From Mycobacterium lepromatosis (GTDB lineage: Bacteria; Actinomycetota; Actinomycetes; Mycobacteriales; Mycobacteriaceae), in assembly GCF_000975265.2 (NCBI RefSeq), contig NZ_CP083405.1, positions 2,232,001-2,296,000 of the forward strand: a DNA stretch of 64,000 nucleotides, written 5' to 3'. The notes below the pieces were generated by a model that saw nothing but the letters and a program-made list of their open reading frames with translations, was not told the DNA's origin and did not search any database. Below, in pieces: positions 40,892 to 53,377 of this stretch; position 1 is the stretch's first letter, and every line of letters starts with the position of its first letter. The translations under genes and the position numbers were made by a program.

Positions 40892-41431
40892 CTACTTGCC
40901 TGTTTTTCCGACCTTGCGGCGAATCTGCTCGCCCTCGTAACGCACACCCTTGCCCTTGTAAGGGTCAGGACGGCGCAGACGGCGGATGTTCGCCGAGATC
41001 TGACCGACCTTCTGCTTGTCGATCCCCGTGATAGTGAACTTCGTCGGTGACTGGACCGCGAACGTGATACCTTCTGGGGGCTCGATCACCACTGGATGGC
41101 TATACCCCAGCGCAAACTCCAGATTGGAGCCCTTGAGCTGGGCCCGGTAACCGACACCAAAGATCTCCATGCTGACAGTGTAACCTTGCGTTACACCGGT
41201 GACCAGGTTGGATACCAAAGTGCGCGACAACCCGTGCAGCGAGCGGTTGCGCCGCTCATCGTCGGGGCGGGTCACCACGATTGCACCGTCGTCTTTGCGC
41301 GCCACCATGATCGGCTCAGCAAGCGTCAAATCTAGAGCCCCTTTGGGCCCCTTCACCGAGACGTTTTGACCATCGATCGTGACGTCAACTCCGGCGGGGA
41401 CCGGAATCGGCTGCTTACCAATACGCGACAT
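40892..41431 (-). CDS. rplF: 50S ribosomal protein L6 (uL6)
   Basis: 179 residues with the two homologous L6 folds: [20 protein letters not shown] at the start and the C-terminal signature [16 protein letters not shown]. Located near the sarcin-ricin loop and the factor-binding site. Intact. Confidence 0.97.
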   Translation of the reverse strand: MSRIGKQPIPVPAGVDVTIDGQNVSVKGPKGALDLTLAEPIMVARKDDGAIVVTRPDDERRNRSLHGLSRTLVSNLVTGVTQGYTVSMEIFGVGYRAQLKGSNLEFALGYSHPVVIEPPEGITFAVQSPTKFTITGIDKQKVGQISANIRRLRRPDPYKGKGVRYEGEQIRRKVGKTGK

Positions 41432-41455
41432 GATCGTTCACTCCATGCTCTCCAG

Positions 41456-41854
41456 CTACCACACGTACGCGAGGACTTCGCCGCCCACACCCTGCCTGGC
41501 TGCCTGACGGTCGGTCAGCAGGCCCGAGGAGGTCGAGATAATGGCCACACCCAGCCCGCCCAGCACACGCGGCAGGTTGATCGACTTCGCATACACCCGC
41601 AACCCCGGCTTAGATACCCGGCGCAAACCAGCGATGCTACGCTCCCGGCTGGGCCCGTACTTGAGTTGGATGATCAATGACTTGCCGACCCGAGCGTCTT
41701 CGGTGCGGAAGTTTCGGATGTATCCTTCGTTCTTGAGGATCTTGGCGATATTGGCTTTGATCTTGGAGTGCGGCACAGTCACTTCGTCGTGATATGCTGA
41801 ATTAGCGTTGCGCAGACGTGTCAAAAAATCTGCGATCGGGTCTGTCATGGTCAT
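41456..41854 (-). CDS. rpsH: 30S ribosomal protein S8 (uS8)
   Basis: The open frame continues to 42037, but the real start is the ATG at 41852-41854 ([20 protein letters not shown]), giving 132 residues. Signature [20 protein letters not shown] near the end. Central 16S rRNA-binding protein and, in many bacteria, spc operon autoregulator. Intact. Confidence 0.97.
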   Translation of the reverse strand: MTMTDPIADFLTRLRNANSAYHDEVTVPHSKIKANIAKILKNEGYIRNFRTEDARVGKSLIIQLKYGPSRERSIAGLRRVSKPGLRVYAKSINLPRVLGGLGVAIISTSSGLLTDRQAARQGVGGEVLAYVW

Positions 41855-41942
41855 GACAGCACCTGCCACCTTCCTCGCGGTGATTCCCTGGGACCGGGCC
41901 TGCCGCGTTAGTCTTAGTCCTGTGTGTACTTGTGTTGGGCCG

Positions 41943-42128
41943 TTACCAACTGCTCTTCTGCACACCGGGCAACTCACCCGCGTGCGCCATCTCGCGCAGG
42001 CAGATCCTGCATAGCCCGAATTTGCGGAACACTGCACGCGGGCGACCGCACTTGCTACAACGGGTGTAACCGCGCACCGTAAATTTCGGCTTGCGCGCGG
42101 CTTTGTTGACCAGTGTCTTCTTCGCCAT
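41943..42128 (-). CDS. rpsN: 30S ribosomal protein S14, zinc-binding type Z (uS14)
   Basis: 61 residues with the zinc ribbon Cys24, Cys27, Cys40, Cys43 (CSKC...CRIC), the C+ form used under zinc-replete conditions. Starts 4 bp after rplE. An 88-bp gap separates it from rpsH. Confidence 0.97.
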   Translation of the reverse strand: MAKKTLVNKAARKPKFTVRGYTRCSKCGRPRAVFRKFGLCRICLREMAHAGELPGVQKSSW

Positions 42129-42132
42129 CTAC

Positions 42133-42696
42133 TCAGTTCTCCTTGAAAGGAAAACCGAGGGCCCGCAACAACGCTCGTCCTTCATCGTCGGTCTTCGCCG
42201 AAGTGACGACGTTGATGTCCATGCCGCGGACCCGGTCAATCTTGTCCACATCGATCTCGTGGAACACCGATTGCTCGGCCAGCCCGAAGGTGTAGTTACC
42301 GACACCGTCGAACTGCTTAGGCGACAACCCGCGGAAATCACGAATACGTGGAAGCGCGATCGACGTAAGCCGGTCCAGGAATTCCCACATCCGATCGTCA
42401 CGCAACGTCACGCGGGCACCGATTGACATACCTTCGCGCAGCTTGAATTGCGCGATAGACTTCCGCGCCTTGCGAATCTCGGGTTTTTGCCCGGTGATCA
42501 ACGCCAAGTCGCTGACTGCACCGTTGATCAGCTTGGCATCCCGAGCTGCGTCGCCAACTCCCATGTGGACGACGACCTTCACCACGGTCGGAATCTGCAT
42601 CAGGTTACCGTAGCTGAACTGCTTGTTCAGCGCATCCCGAATCTCGCTGCGGTAGCGTTGTTTAAGGCGCGGCTGCACTTTTTCTGCGGTACTCAT
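42133..42696 (-). CDS. rplE: 50S ribosomal protein L5 (uL5)
   Basis: 187 residues from the ATG at 42694-42696 ([20 protein letters not shown]). A TTG one codon earlier is possible but less likely. Conserved [21 protein letters not shown] and [16 protein letters not shown]. Binds 5S rRNA and the P-site tRNA region. Overlaps the rplX stop by 1 base. Confidence 0.97.
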   Translation of the reverse strand: MSTAEKVQPRLKQRYRSEIRDALNKQFSYGNLMQIPTVVKVVVHMGVGDAARDAKLINGAVSDLALITGQKPEIRKARKSIAQFKLREGMSIGARVTLRDDRMWEFLDRLTSIALPRIRDFRGLSPKQFDGVGNYTFGLAEQSVFHEIDVDKIDRVRGMDINVVTSAKTDDEGRALLRALGFPFKEN

Positions 42697-43013
42697 CAAA
42701 TATCCTTGCCATTGCGTTTGGAAATACGAACTCGTTTGTCGGTCTCCTCGTCTACCCGGTAACCGATGCGGGTGGGCTGGCCGTCTGAGTCAACCACCAT
42801 CACGTTGGAGACGTGGATCGGAGCCTCCTGGGTGACGATTCCGCCTGTTTGGGCTCCGCGCTGGTTGGCTGAAATCGCAGTGTGCTTCTTGATCCGATTG
42901 ACACCCTCGACCAGTACCCGGTTACGGGCCGGGTAGGCCCGCAACACCTTGCCTTTGGCGCCTTTGTCTTTCCCCGCGATAACCAGAACGGTGTCGCCCT
43001 TGTGAACCTTCAT
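42696..43013 (-). CDS. rplX: 50S ribosomal protein L24 (uL24)
   Basis: 105 residues: [28 protein letters not shown] (KOW motif) and NRIKKHTAI. An assembly-initiator protein near the polypeptide exit. Directly abuts rplN (no gap) and overlaps rplE by 1 base, so translation is coupled. Confidence 0.97.
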   Translation of the reverse strand: MKVHKGDTVLVIAGKDKGAKGKVLRAYPARNRVLVEGVNRIKKHTAISANQRGAQTGGIVTQEAPIHVSNVMVVDSDGQPTRIGYRVDEETDKRVRISKRNGKDI

Positions 43014-43382
43014 CTACAGCACCTCCGGAGCCAGCGAGATTATCTTCATGAATCGCTTCTCGCGAAGTTCGCGTCCAACCGGCCCAAAGATGCGAGTTCC
43101 GCGCGGATCGTTGTCAGGCTTGATGATCACCGCCGCGTTTTCATCAAACTTGATGTAGCTGCCGTCGGGACGCCGGCACTCCTTGGCGGTGCGTACCACG
43201 ACGGCTTTCACGACATCTCCACGCTTGACATTGCCGCCGGGAATGGCGTCCTTGACAGTGGCGACGATGACATCACCAATGCTAGCGTAGCGTCGGGACG
43301 AGCCACCGAGCACTCGTATGCACAAGATCTCCTTGGCGCCGGTGTTGTCAGCCACCTTCAGTCGCGATTCCTGCTGAATCAC
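43014..43382 (-). CDS. rplN: 50S ribosomal protein L14 (uL14)
   Basis: 122 residues: [20 protein letters not shown], the L14 signature around [21 protein letters not shown], and [17 protein letters not shown] at the end. Sits at the subunit interface. It is the first intact gene of the downstream ribosomal block, preceded by 4.7 kb of dead sequence that separates it from rpsQ. Confidence 0.97.
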   Translation of the reverse strand: MIQQESRLKVADNTGAKEILCIRVLGGSSRRYASIGDVIVATVKDAIPGGNVKRGDVVKAVVVRTAKECRRPDGSYIKFDENAAVIIKPDNDPRGTRIFGPVGRELREKRFMKIISLAPEVL

Positions 43383-44419
43383 TCGATCTCCTGACCTGGT
43401 TAACTATGCACGGCAGAAGGAACCCACAAAACCTGACGTGCGCGGTCTTTGTCGCCGAAGGGCACGCGAGGCCACCTTGCAGGCTCGCCGCTCGCGCATG
43501 CCGGCCGCGGCCAGCACGAAGCAACCACTAGAGTTTAGGGGATGCCCACCGCGGGGCCAAATTCTTGACCGCAACCATCTAAAACGTCGCCGGGTTGTCG
43601 GTTTAGGGTGGGCCGGTCGGGCGTAGCTCGAACACTCAGCCCGCCGGACATAAGCAATGTGGTGGTTGTGTTGCTGTTCGGGGGCTATGTGATAGGCCCG
43701 GTCTTGAGAGCGAGCGCGGCGGCGTTTGGGCACCAACGCGCTCCGGTCGGCTTTAGTGCAGGGGTAGCGGCCACGCTAGGGTTGTCTTCCGGTGCCAGTA
43801 TACCGGCCGGTGGACAAGCACAAACTCGGAAACGGCAGTGCGCTGCTCGACGCGGTTATATAGGTTCGCCCTGATAGCGAAAACAAAATTAGCCTTCCGT
43901 CAGACACCTAACTAACCACCACCAGCCCCAGAACGTCTTCACCCCATGGTTAAGTACGGCAATAGAGCACTTCAAGTTGGACGCATGTCAAGTTGGCCCG
44001 CCATCGGCGTATGCAATGGTGTAGTCGAGATCGCAGTTCATGACAGGCTGGCAGCAGTCGTGCCAGCGACACGTCCATTCCTGGCAGAGGGCCGCGCGAC
44101 ACCTACGGCTAGCCGGGGCGCTGCAGCATCGACGACCAACACGACGCCTTGACAGCCAGCTGTGCACGACCAACAGCACCGTCTAGTAGCGTAACCGCAG
44201 ACGGGATCCGTGTTCACCAGGGCAAGCTCACGGTCCCACTGTGTCTCGTGAGTCAACAGGGTCACGCGATCCATCAACATCGAACGCATCACCGAAAAAT
44301 CACAAGCACTTTCACCGTGAGCTTGCCCCGCTGATTTGACCAGAACGAGGATGCCGAGACCGATTGCCAGAAGCCACCCTTTTGCGATTTTGGCGACGGA
44401 ACCGCAGCGTGCGCTGACG
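43383..44419. other. Degenerate stretch upstream of rplN, unrecognised
   Basis: M. tuberculosis has a membrane protein gene (Rv0713) here. I see only short pieces such as SNVVVVLLFGGYVIGPVL (plus strand, 43650-43710) and LLTHETQWDRELALVNTDP (minus, near 44250). Any promoter for rplN would have to lie here or further up; no convincing boxes seen. Confidence 0.35.
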
Positions 44420-45340
44420 AGAGTCGGCCGTACCTGTCAAGCCGAATCCAAGATCAGCCACGCAGCAAAATCCGATATGCGATATGGGTGGTCGCGGTAT
44501 CCTCTGACCGCGACTACCGCGCAGCGGGTTAGTACCGGTAGCAGTATCCCGGGGCGCACAAAATACGAACCACCCTTTAAGGTTTGGCCGATGCCAGGAT
44601 TCGCGGGCCTCATGGTGCACACAAGCGTTCGGCGGCTTATTAAGCCGAGGGTGCACATAGCACTCGGTGGCGGTCCACTCCCACCCGTTGCCGATTATGT
44701 CCACCAACCCGAAACGGTTGGCCAGGAAAGCCCCCAACGGTGGGGTTCCCATTCAGCCGAGCGCACCGTCATTCTGGTACAGGAACCTGCCCTGCCAGGT
44801 GTTAGTCATCAGTTGATTGTCTGGAACGGCCTAGTCACCCCACGAGTAGGTCGTCGCGCTCCCGGCGCAGGCAGCATACTCCCCCACTCCCACTCATCCT
44901 CGGTCAGTAAGCGCCACTCGGCCCACCGCGCGTACGCCGTGGAGTCGGGGTATGCCACCCGTACAACTGGGGAATAGGTGCAGTCAGCGGCAGTGTTACC
45001 TGGACTCTCCGGGTGATCCAGACCAAACGGATGACGCCAGTTCGCGCCCGACACCCATACCCACCACTGCAGCCAGTCGCGCAGGTCGACCAGGGCCGAC
45101 GTCGGGCGGAAAACCATGGCACCAGCACCAGCTCATCGGGTGCTATCCTGGAGCACAGCAGGGCATAAATCAGTTTATTATTGGTGACCGTAACCTAGCC
45201 TGTAGTGACAACCAGTTTGGCGAACTGCTCATTCGTCGCGGGGGTACTTCTCCTCCGCGAAAGAACCGACGGTCTTGGGTGGATCGACGCTTTTTTCAGA
45301 GTAAAAGTTCGCCGAGCCTATGCGGAGTTGATCCGACCTG
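44420..45340 (-). pseudogene. Formylglycine-generating enzyme-like protein (FGE/sulfatase-modifying factor), broken
   Basis: From the right: MVFRPTSALVDLRDWLQWWVWV, SGANWRHPFGLDHPES (cf. GAxWRHPFGP), VVRVAYPDSTAYARWAEWRLLTEDEWEWG (cf. VxxVxWxDAxAYAxWxGxRLPTEAEWEYA), NTWQGRFLYQNDG, then after a frameshift LANRFGLVDIIGNGWEWT (cf. NxxGLxDMxGNVWEWT), KGGSYF (cf. KGGSxLC) and HIGFCCVAD (cf. GFRCA). The active-site Cys near RGGSxLCxxxYCxRYR is disrupted. It would convert the sulfatase Cys to formylglycine. Position of Rv0712. Confidence 0.8.
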
Positions 45341-45388
45341 CAGTTCGATCAACCCGGTGAGCACGATCTAAGAGTAGGACGACCGCAG

Positions 45389-45403
45389 AGTATCTTAGCA
45401 CGC
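45389..45403 (-). promoter_or_regulatory. 15-bp element shared with the region upstream of rpsJ (possible promoter core)
   Basis: GCGTGCTAAGATACT on the minus strand is identical to 54151-54165. It contains TAAGAT, a plausible mycobacterial -10 box. It lies about 2 kb upstream of rplN. Function is conjecture. Confidence 0.25.
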
Positions 45404-45735
45404 CACTTTTTCGGCACGCTTCAGTCCCGACCCCGGACCCAGACCACGATGAACAGGCTCATCGCCACCACCAACGCAACCAGCACCCAAAACACAACAG
45501 CTTGGTCGATCCACGAGCCCGACGGGGTAGAGCCTGGAAGGCAATTGCGCAGCGGGACGATGGCGAACAGCATCGCGGCATACCACGTTGCGAACTGCGG
45601 CAAAATTTTTTCCTGCCCAATAAACATTAGCATGGGCATCACCGCCAGAGTGGGCGGGCTGACGAAGGACCAGGCAGATTCCCAGATCGAAAAGCATTGG
45701 CCCCTTGGCTCTTTTGCAAGTTGATGAGCACATCG
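45395..45735 (-). pseudogene. Membrane-protein C-terminal fragment (possibly DUF4436-like)
   Basis: Minus-strand text LMFIGQEKILPQFATWYAAMLFAIVPLRNCLPG followed by SGSWIDQAVVFWVLVALVVAMSLFIVVW and RGRD gives two hydrophobic segments with an intervening PxG loop. This resembles the end of the DUF4436 membrane family, from memory. It is sandwiched between the FGE-like and sulfatase remnants, so a rearrangement is possible. Several frames are needed. Confidence 0.35.
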
Positions 45736-45842
45736 TCAGAATTATTTGAGGCCTCGCTGACTCTGCGCTCCGTGTAAACGTCCCAACCGTACAACGATCC
45801 GGCTACTTCGACCCGAGCGTCTATGTATCACCACTCTCAACT

Positions 45843-47213
45843 AACCAGCCAACACGTCAATACGTAGTTGTAGCGGATCTCCCCGCGCGCCCCAATGCCG
45901 TTGGGTCACGAGATTACTGCCGAGCCGGCGATACCGCTCTCATGCGACACATACCGCTCATACCCCTTGTAGGGCGTCTTGGAAGGTCATCGCCCCACCC
46001 AATCGGGTAGTGATGCTAGGTCTTGGGCCCACCAAGCTGGCCAAGGAACTTCAGGCTCTCTTCCACGATGTCGATGTAGCCGTTGAAAAACTTGCCCTCG
46101 TTGACCAAATCCATTTTGCCGGCCCTCGCTTCTGGCGCAGTTGTCAGAGATCACCACGACTATGATGTCGAGCTGACAAATTGCTCCAGGTAGTTCTGGA
46201 TACGACCGATCTGCGCATCGGTTTAGCTCAAAAAATCGGCTAACACCTCAGCCATCCGGCTGAACAGCTTCTTCTCTTTTTCTTCATCGCTGAGCGAGTC
46301 CCAAGGCCGCACGGTGCCCCGCAAATGGCCACGGCTAGCCGTCCGGTCCCTTTCAATCACTGGAGAGGTTGACCGGCAACAGCTCGGTATCAAGCAGCAC
46401 GATGTTCATTGACTTCTGCCTGTCCAGCACAACCTCACGGTGACGCTCGTAGCCATGTTAAAGCGGCTGGCGTACTTTTCAGCCCATTCTTTGGAAACGT
46501 GATAGGGTGCATGCCCGGGGACCGGGAAAACATAGCTAAACCACAGTTAGTCAACGTGATCACCTTAGCATCACGGATGAATTCAATCGTTTTGTCAACA
46601 AAATCACTTTGGACCTTTGGACAAGTAATAGCCGGCGTCGGAAGTGGCTGGCGGTGTAACCGGGTCGGTGTCGTACACCCCAGCCGGTATACCACTGATC
46701 GGTCTCCCCGCCCATGAATCCGTAGAACCGCTCGAAGCCGCGCGAAGTCGGCTAGTGCCACTTGATCGATGCCAGATTGGACTCTTCGAGCGGCTTCAAA
46801 TTCCATTTGTCAACACAGTAGGTGTTGTAACCACGTTCGGCGATCACCTATGAGAGCAGCGTGGTATCGGCCGGGATCCAGCCGTTGCAGTTAGAGAATG
46901 CGTCGGTGCATTCCTCGATGGTGGCCCTGCCCACGGTAGTGACGTTGTGACCGGTCAGCAGGGTGGCCCTGGTCTTTAGGTGGTGCGAAACTGCGACAGC
47001 CCGCACACTGCATTCGGCAATCCCCGCGGCATAGCGAGCATCTCAACCAGGACCCCCCAAAGCAGTCCCAGGTAGCGATACCAATGTCATCCCCAGACCA
47101 AATAAGATGTTTGGCGAATTCTCCGGCGCCCTCAGCGCTGTACAAGAACGGAGTCCAGTCTGGCTCCGAATCGCGGATATCGAGATCGATCTTGCCGTTA
47201 AATTCCGCCATCT
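45843..47213 (-). pseudogene. atsA: Arylsulfatase AtsA, broken and truncated
   Basis: Begins MAEFNGKIDLDIRDSEPDWTP and continues in shifting frames: WSGDDIGIATWDCFGG (metal-binding Asp pair), SQFRTT then TRATLLTGHNVTTVG, ERGYNTYCVDKWNLKPLEESN (cf. YxTxxxGKWHL), ADFARLRAVLR/GFERFYGFMGGETDQWYTG, DSLSDEEKEKKLFSRMAEV, VNEGKFFNGYIDIVEESLKF, HYPIGWG and YVSHESGIAGSAVIS, ending near 45843. The CSPTR modification motif between SQFRTT and RATLLTG is deleted. The last third of the protein is missing. It would hydrolyse sulfate esters. Position of Rv0711. Confidence 0.85.
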
Positions 47214-48121
47214 CCAGCCTCGCTCTCGTTGTGAATTTACCTGCCAAGCGCGACATGAAGGCTACACCTGAACCTGGCAGTAGTACCGGGCATCGAGACC
47301 TCAGCTTGATCCATGACCGTCGCCAACCAGCTAGCGGCCGCACCGACGACATGGAGATTGTGGCATCCTACCACGTTAGCGCGCGGCGAGACATCGGACC
47401 GCCATCGACGTCATAGATGTCGTCCTGGCGTGCCACCAAGTTCCACGACCAGGTACCTCAGTACCCGCAGCTCCATCCGGGCCAGTATTGAGCTTTCGGA
47501 TAATCTAGAATTCGTTGGTGCGATCAAACACGCTGATGTCGCGGCTAGCCGAGCCCGCCCACGGATCGGGATGAATCTCAACCAGTAGAGCTCATATCAC
47601 TCCTGCACCGCACTCCGATGTGCACGCCGCCGGCTCCGGATACACATCAGAAGCTTGTCTACTAAGGCCACCGTGGCACTGTCGGCATTTGCTGCTTCAG
47701 ACGGAACATATCGCGGATAGCAACCCTGGACGAGAAGAAATCGCTCGGCGGGAATCTGTCCGAGTGGAGATATAAAATCCACACCGGCGAGTCAGTGCTC
47801 GTCGCTAACGGGTGTGCCGGAAGCTCGAAACTCAAGACATCTGACAATACGTTGATTCAGTCATCTCGTCAGCGCCGAGAATGGGAAACGAGTAGCCTAG
47901 TTCGCATTTTGCTAACAGAATCTCGGTGAGAAATTAGTCTTACCCCCACTACCGCCTCAATAGCTGTCACCATGAATATGGATATGCGCGATGTGTCGGT
48001 GACTGAGCTACCGTCTGGTCATAGATTCCGCAGGGCGTGGGCAGAAATATGCTGTGTCCAACAAGCAACCCCAAAGACTACAAGACACATTAAGTCGACC
48101 TCGCTGTTGACGGGCAGGCTG
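47214..48121. other. Gap between atsA remnant and rpsQ, no gene recognised
   Basis: Stops are frequent in all frames. Minus-strand pieces (for example EFNEFIIRKLN-like at 47500) are short and carry no family signal. Any terminator of the S10 operon after rpsQ should lie around 48000-48120; no clear stem seen. Confidence 0.35.
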
Positions 48122-48505
48122 CTACTTGGACTTTTCGAGGATCTCCACCAGCCGCCACCGTTTGGTCGCCGACAGCGGCCGGGTTTCCATAAGCGAAACA
48201 CGGTCACCAATGCCCGCAACGCTGTTCTCGTCGTGCACCTTGACCTTCTTGGTGGTACGGATGATCTTGCCGTACAAAGGGTGACGCATGCGGTCTTCCA
48301 GCTGAACCACAATGGTCTTCTGCATCTTGTCGCTCACTACATAACCAATGCGCAACTTACGCCGCCCACGCACTTTCGGACCACTCGGAGTGTGCTTGGG
48401 ACCCTTGTCTTTTGGTGTACCATCCCTCACAGCTGCGCCCTTAGGAGCGGCTTTGGTTGCCGAGGACGCTGCCTTCGCGCCGGTCTTAGCTTCTTCTGTC
48501 ATCAT
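48122..48505 (-). CDS. rpsQ: 30S ribosomal protein S17 (uS17)
   Basis: 127 residues starting [18 protein letters not shown], with an Ala/Lys-rich mycobacterial N-terminal extension of about 45 residues before the conserved core ([59 protein letters not shown]). Overlaps the rpmC stop. Primary 16S-binding protein. Last gene of the upstream ribosomal block. Confidence 0.96.
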   Translation of the reverse strand: MMTEEAKTGAKAASSATKAAPKGAAVRDGTPKDKGPKHTPSGPKVRGRRKLRIGYVVSDKMQKTIVVQLEDRMRHPLYGKIIRTTKKVKVHDENSVAGIGDRVSLMETRPLSATKRWRLVEILEKSK

Positions 48506-48744
48506 GATTCCTCACCATTAGCACTACCAGGCCCAGAGGCTAGACCCAATTCCCTTTCACGCAGCACGGTGTAGACACGCGCGATCTCATGACGCACCGT
48601 ACGTAACCGTCGGTTGTTGTTGAGCTGGCCTGTTGCCATTTGGAAACGCAGATTGAATAACTCTTCCTTGGATTCGTGTAGCCGCTCAATCAGCTCCTCG
48701 TCGGTGAGCTCACGTAGTTCGCCAGGGGAAACTCCCACTGCCAT
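48502..48744 (-). CDS. rpmC: 50S ribosomal protein L29 (uL29)
   Basis: The open frame begins at 48888 inside rplP, but the start is the ATG at 48742-48744, overlapping the rplP stop by 1 base: [40 protein letters not shown], 80 residues with a short Ser/Gly-rich tail. Docking site for trigger factor and SRP near the exit tunnel. Confidence 0.96.
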   Translation of the reverse strand: MAVGVSPGELRELTDEELIERLHESKEELFNLRFQMATGQLNNNRRLRTVRHEIARVYTVLRERELGLASGPGSANGEES

Positions 48745-49160
48745 CAGAACTGCTCCTCTCGGCTTACGATGCGTGCTTTGATCGGCAACTTGTGAATTGC
48801 GCGGGTGAGTGCGGCTCGGGCGGTCTGCTCGTTCGGGTAGCTGAGCTCGAACAGCACCCGACCCGGCTTGACGTTGACCACCCACCACTCCGGTGAGCCT
48901 TTACCCGAACCCATTCGGGTCTCAGCAGGTTTTTTGGTCAGCGGGCGATCCGGGAAGATGTTGATCCACACCTTGCCGCCGCGCTTGATGTGTCGGTTGA
49001 TGGCAATACGAGCGGACTCGATCTGGCGGTTGGTGACGTAGGCGTGCTCGAGGGCCTGTATACCGTAATCACCGAAGTTCACCGTTGTGCCGCCACTAGC
49101 GATGCCGCGCTGGCGCGGATGGTGCTGCTTACGATGCTTGACTTTGCGGGGAATCAACAT
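48744..49160 (-). CDS. rplP: 50S ribosomal protein L16 (uL16)
   Basis: 138 residues: [63 protein letters not shown] and the end [14 protein letters not shown]. Orients tRNA near the peptidyl-transferase centre. The rpsC frame that would end at 49164 stops 3 bp before it. Confidence 0.97.
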   Translation of the reverse strand: MLIPRKVKHRKQHHPRQRGIASGGTTVNFGDYGIQALEHAYVTNRQIESARIAINRHIKRGGKVWINIFPDRPLTKKPAETRMGSGKGSPEWWVVNVKPGRVLFELSYPNEQTARAALTRAIHKLPIKARIVSREEQF

Positions 49161-49242
49161 GACTCAGCTCTCCGCTCTCTGCGGTTCATGGGTAGCCGCG
49201 CTGTCCTCAGAGTGCTCAGTAATGGGCGCAACATCGCTTTCT

Positions 49243-50536
<1,294 letters not shown>

Positions 50537-50540
<4 letters not shown>

Positions 50541-50818
50541 CGCCGTTTAGTCTTCCGGTCGTCCTTGATGTGTCCCTTAAAGGTGCGGGTCGGCGCGAAT
50601 TCACCGAGTTTGTGACCCACCATCGCCTCGGTAACGAAAACCGGGACATGCTTGCGTCCGTCATGGACCGCAAAGGTATGGCCAATGAAGTCCGGAATAA
50701 TCGTTGACCGCCGCGACCAGGTCTTGATGACCTGCTTGGTGTTCTTTTCGTTCTGAACGTCGACCTTCTTGAGCAAGTGGTCGTCGACGAACGGGCCCTT
50801 CTTCAAGCTGCGAGGCAT
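50537..50818 (-). CDS. rpsS: 30S ribosomal protein S19 (uS19)
   Basis: 93 residues: [50 protein letters not shown] and [20 protein letters not shown]. Binds the 30S head. 23 bp after rplB and overlapping rplV by 4 bp. Confidence 0.97.
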
Positions 50819-50841
50819 AGTTGGCTACTCCTAAAAACTTC

Positions 50842-51684
50842 CTAGCGCGAGTGCTTTTTGCCAGTGCGACGGCGGCGGACGATCAACTTGTTGCTCGATT
50901 TGTTCGGTTTGCGGGTACGGCCTTCAGGCTTGCCCCACGGGCTGACCGGGTGACGCCCACCCGAGGTCTTACCCTCACCACCGCCATGCGGGTGGTCTAC
51001 TGGGTTCATGACGACACCACGAACCGACGGACGTTTACCTTTCCAGCGCATACGACCGGCTTTGCCCCAGTTGATATTTGCCTGCTCGGCATTGCCAACC
51101 TCGCCGACCGTCGCGCGGCAACGCACATCGACCCGGCGGATCTCACCGCTGGGCATACGCAACGACGCGTATCTGGCTTCCTTGCCGAGCAACTGGATGC
51201 TTGACCCGGCCGATCGCGCGAGCTTGGCGCCACCGCCCGGCCGGAGCTCCACTGCGTGGATCAAGGTACCAGCCGGAATATTGCGCAACGGGAGGTTGTT
51301 ACCCGGCTTGATGTCAGCGTTAGCTCCCGATTCCACTACATCACCCTGTGAAAGTCCTTGCGGGGCAAGGATATAGCGCTTCTTACCATCAAAGAAGTGC
51401 AATAATGCGATGTTTGCGGTGCGGTTCGGATCATATTCAATGTGTGCGACCTTGGCGTTGACACCGTCTGTGTCGTTGCGGCGGAAATCGATCACCCGGT
51501 AGGCGCGCTTATGGCCACCACCCTTGTGTCGAGTGGTGATCCGGCCGTGGGCGTTGCGCCCACCATGGCCGTGCAGCGGACGCACCAAGGATTTCTCCGG
51601 CTGCGTACGAGTGATTTCGGCGAAATCAGACACACTGGCGCCACGACGACCGGAGGTCGTCGGCTTGTACTTGCGAATTGCCAT
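50842..51684 (-). CDS. rplB: 50S ribosomal protein L2 (uL2)
   Basis: 280 residues: [40 protein letters not shown], and the conserved loop [13 protein letters not shown] at 226-238, with His231 near the peptidyl-transferase centre. One of the most conserved ribosomal proteins; intact. Confidence 0.98.
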   Translation of the reverse strand: MAIRKYKPTTSGRRGASVSDFAEITRTQPEKSLVRPLHGHGGRNAHGRITTRHKGGGHKRAYRVIDFRRNDTDGVNAKVAHIEYDPNRTANIALLHFFDGKKRYILAPQGLSQGDVVESGANADIKPGNNLPLRNIPAGTLIHAVELRPGGGAKLARSAGSSIQLLGKEARYASLRMPSGEIRRVDVRCRATVGEVGNAEQANINWGKAGRMRWKGKRPSVRGVVMNPVDHPHGGGEGKTSGGRHPVSPWGKPEGRTRKPNKSSNKLIVRRRRTGKKHSR

Positions 51685-51712
51685 GTCTAAATCAGATCCT
51701 TCTCTCGCGCGG

Positions 51713-52015
51713 CTAGGCAGGTGCTCCGAACAGGTCGATCGACTTGCTTCCCGGCGCCAGGGTGACGATGGCCCGCTTAGTGTTCTTGCGCCTACCGAAT
51801 CCGGTCCTGGCGCGCTTACGTTTGCCCTGCCTATTGGCGGTGTTCACCGATGCGACCTTGACGGAGAAGATCTTCTCGATAGCGATCTTGATCTGCGTCT
51901 TGTTCGAATCAGGATGCACCACGAACGTGTACACATTGTCGTCTAGCAGCCCATAAGACTTCTCTGAAATGACCGGGGCTAGGATGATGTCGCGGAAGTC
52001 AGTGATAGTTGCCAT
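51713..52015 (-). CDS. rplW: 50S ribosomal protein L23 (uL23)
   Basis: 100 residues: [63 protein letters not shown]. Exit-tunnel docking protein for trigger factor and SRP. Its ATG overlaps the rplD stop by 1 base. Confidence 0.97.
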   Translation of the reverse strand: MATITDFRDIILAPVISEKSYGLLDDNVYTFVVHPDSNKTQIKIAIEKIFSVKVASVNTANRQGKRKRARTGFGRRKNTKRAIVTLAPGSKSIDLFGAPA

Positions 52016-52710
52016 CAGGCCGAAACCTTCTCGGGTGTCGTCGAAGTGCCGGCGGCTTGCTGAGCGGCGATGTAGCTGTTGAGCGCCTCAACGCTGAACA
52101 CCAGGTCGTCGGCGCGCAGCACGTCATAGGTGTTGAGCTGGTCAGGCGACAGGAGATGCACACCGGGCAGGTTGCGCACACTTTTGGCACCGGTCTCGTC
52201 GCTGCGGCCGACGACTACTAACACCTGCTTGCGATCTGTCAGTGTGCCCAGGAATTCCTTGGCACTCTTAGTAGACGGAGTCTTACCCGCCACCAGTTCG
52301 GTGACTGCGTGGATGCGCCCGTTGCGTGCCCTGTCGGATAACGCCCCGCGCAACGCCGCAGCGATCATCTTCTTGGGTGTGCGTTGGCTATAGTCGCGCG
52401 GTTTGGGACCGTGCACGGTACCACCACCGGTGAACTGTGGGGCCCGCGTCGAGCCCTGCCGAGCGCGACCGGTCCCCTTCTGCCGATAAGGCTTGCGGCC
52501 ACCACCACTGACATCGCCGCGCGTCTTGGTTGAGTGCGTACCCTGCCGAGCCGCCGCCCGCTGAGCGGTGACCACCTGGTGCATTAACGCGATATTCGCG
52601 GGTGCGTCGAACAGCTCAGCCGGCAGCTCGATAGTACCGTTGACTTTGCCGTCTGGTGTCCTAACGTCGATTTTCCGGACGTTAAAACCTTTCTCAGCCT
52701 TGGCTGCCAT
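52015..52710 (-). CDS. rplD: 50S ribosomal protein L4 (uL4)
   Basis: 231 residues from the second of two adjacent ATGs ([16 protein letters not shown]), which overlaps the rplC stop by 1 base; starting one codon earlier is possible. The tunnel-lining loop is clear ([20 protein letters not shown]). In many bacteria L4 represses its own S10 operon; I cannot see the target here. Confidence 0.96.
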   Translation of the reverse strand: MAAKAEKGFNVRKIDVRTPDGKVNGTIELPAELFDAPANIALMHQVVTAQRAAARQGTHSTKTRGDVSGGGRKPYRQKGTGRARQGSTRAPQFTGGGTVHGPKPRDYSQRTPKKMIAAALRGALSDRARNGRIHAVTELVAGKTPSTKSAKEFLGTLTDRKQVLVVVGRSDETGAKSVRNLPGVHLLSPDQLNTYDVLRADDLVFSVEALNSYIAAQQAAGTSTTPEKVSA

Positions 52711-53363
52711 CATTTCTCACCTCGTTTGATCGCGCTACGGACCATGACGAGCCCACCAGTGCGGCCGGGGACGGCACCCTTGATCAGCAGCACGCCGTTC
52801 TGGGTATCAACCTTGTGCACCAACAGGTTCTGGACCGTCACCCTGTCGTTACCCATGCGGCCAGCCATCCGGGTGCCCTTAAATACTCGGGCAGGAGTAG
52901 AGCAACCACCGATCGAACCCGGACGGCGGTGCACTGCCTGGGCACCGTGACTGGCGCCCTGCCCACGGAAGCCGTGCCGCTTCATAGTGCCGGCGAAGCC
53001 CTTGCCCTTGGAGGTCCCGGTCACGTCGACATACGTGGCTTCGGTGAAGATCTCCGCCGTCAGTTCTTGGCCGACCTCATACTCAGCCACCGCGTCCGGG
53101 TGGTCCAGAGGCAATTCAGCCAAGTAACGACGCGGGTTAACCCCCGCCGAGTTGTACTGGCCCGTCACTGGCTTGTTGACCTTACGCGGGCTGACTTCCC
53201 CGTAAGCCAACTGTACAGCGCTATACCCATCGCGCTCCAGCGTGCGGATGCGAGTCACCACGTTCGGGCCGACCTTGACCACAGTTACCGGCACAACCCT
53301 GTTGTTCTTGTCGAATACCTGTGTCATGCCGAGTTTGGTACCGAGAATGCCCTTTCGCGCCAT
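52710..53363 (-). CDS. rplC: 50S ribosomal protein L3 (uL3)
   Basis: 217 residues from the ATG at 53361-53363 ([20 protein letters not shown]); a GTG directly before it is the alternative. The long loop [20 protein letters not shown] reaches the peptidyl-transferase centre. Intact. Confidence 0.97.
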   Translation of the reverse strand: MARKGILGTKLGMTQVFDKNNRVVPVTVVKVGPNVVTRIRTLERDGYSAVQLAYGEVSPRKVNKPVTGQYNSAGVNPRRYLAELPLDHPDAVAEYEVGQELTAEIFTEATYVDVTGTSKGKGFAGTMKRHGFRGQGASHGAQAVHRRPGSIGGCSTPARVFKGTRMAGRMGNDRVTVQNLLVHKVDTQNGVLLIKGAVPGRTGGLVMVRSAIKRGEK

Positions 53364-53377
53364 CACTCTGCAACCTC

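Noticed and set aside
48745..48888. Longer rpmC frame starting inside rplP
   Set aside because: The upstream part is out-of-frame rplP coding sequence; the ATG at 48742-48744 gives the normal L29 start.
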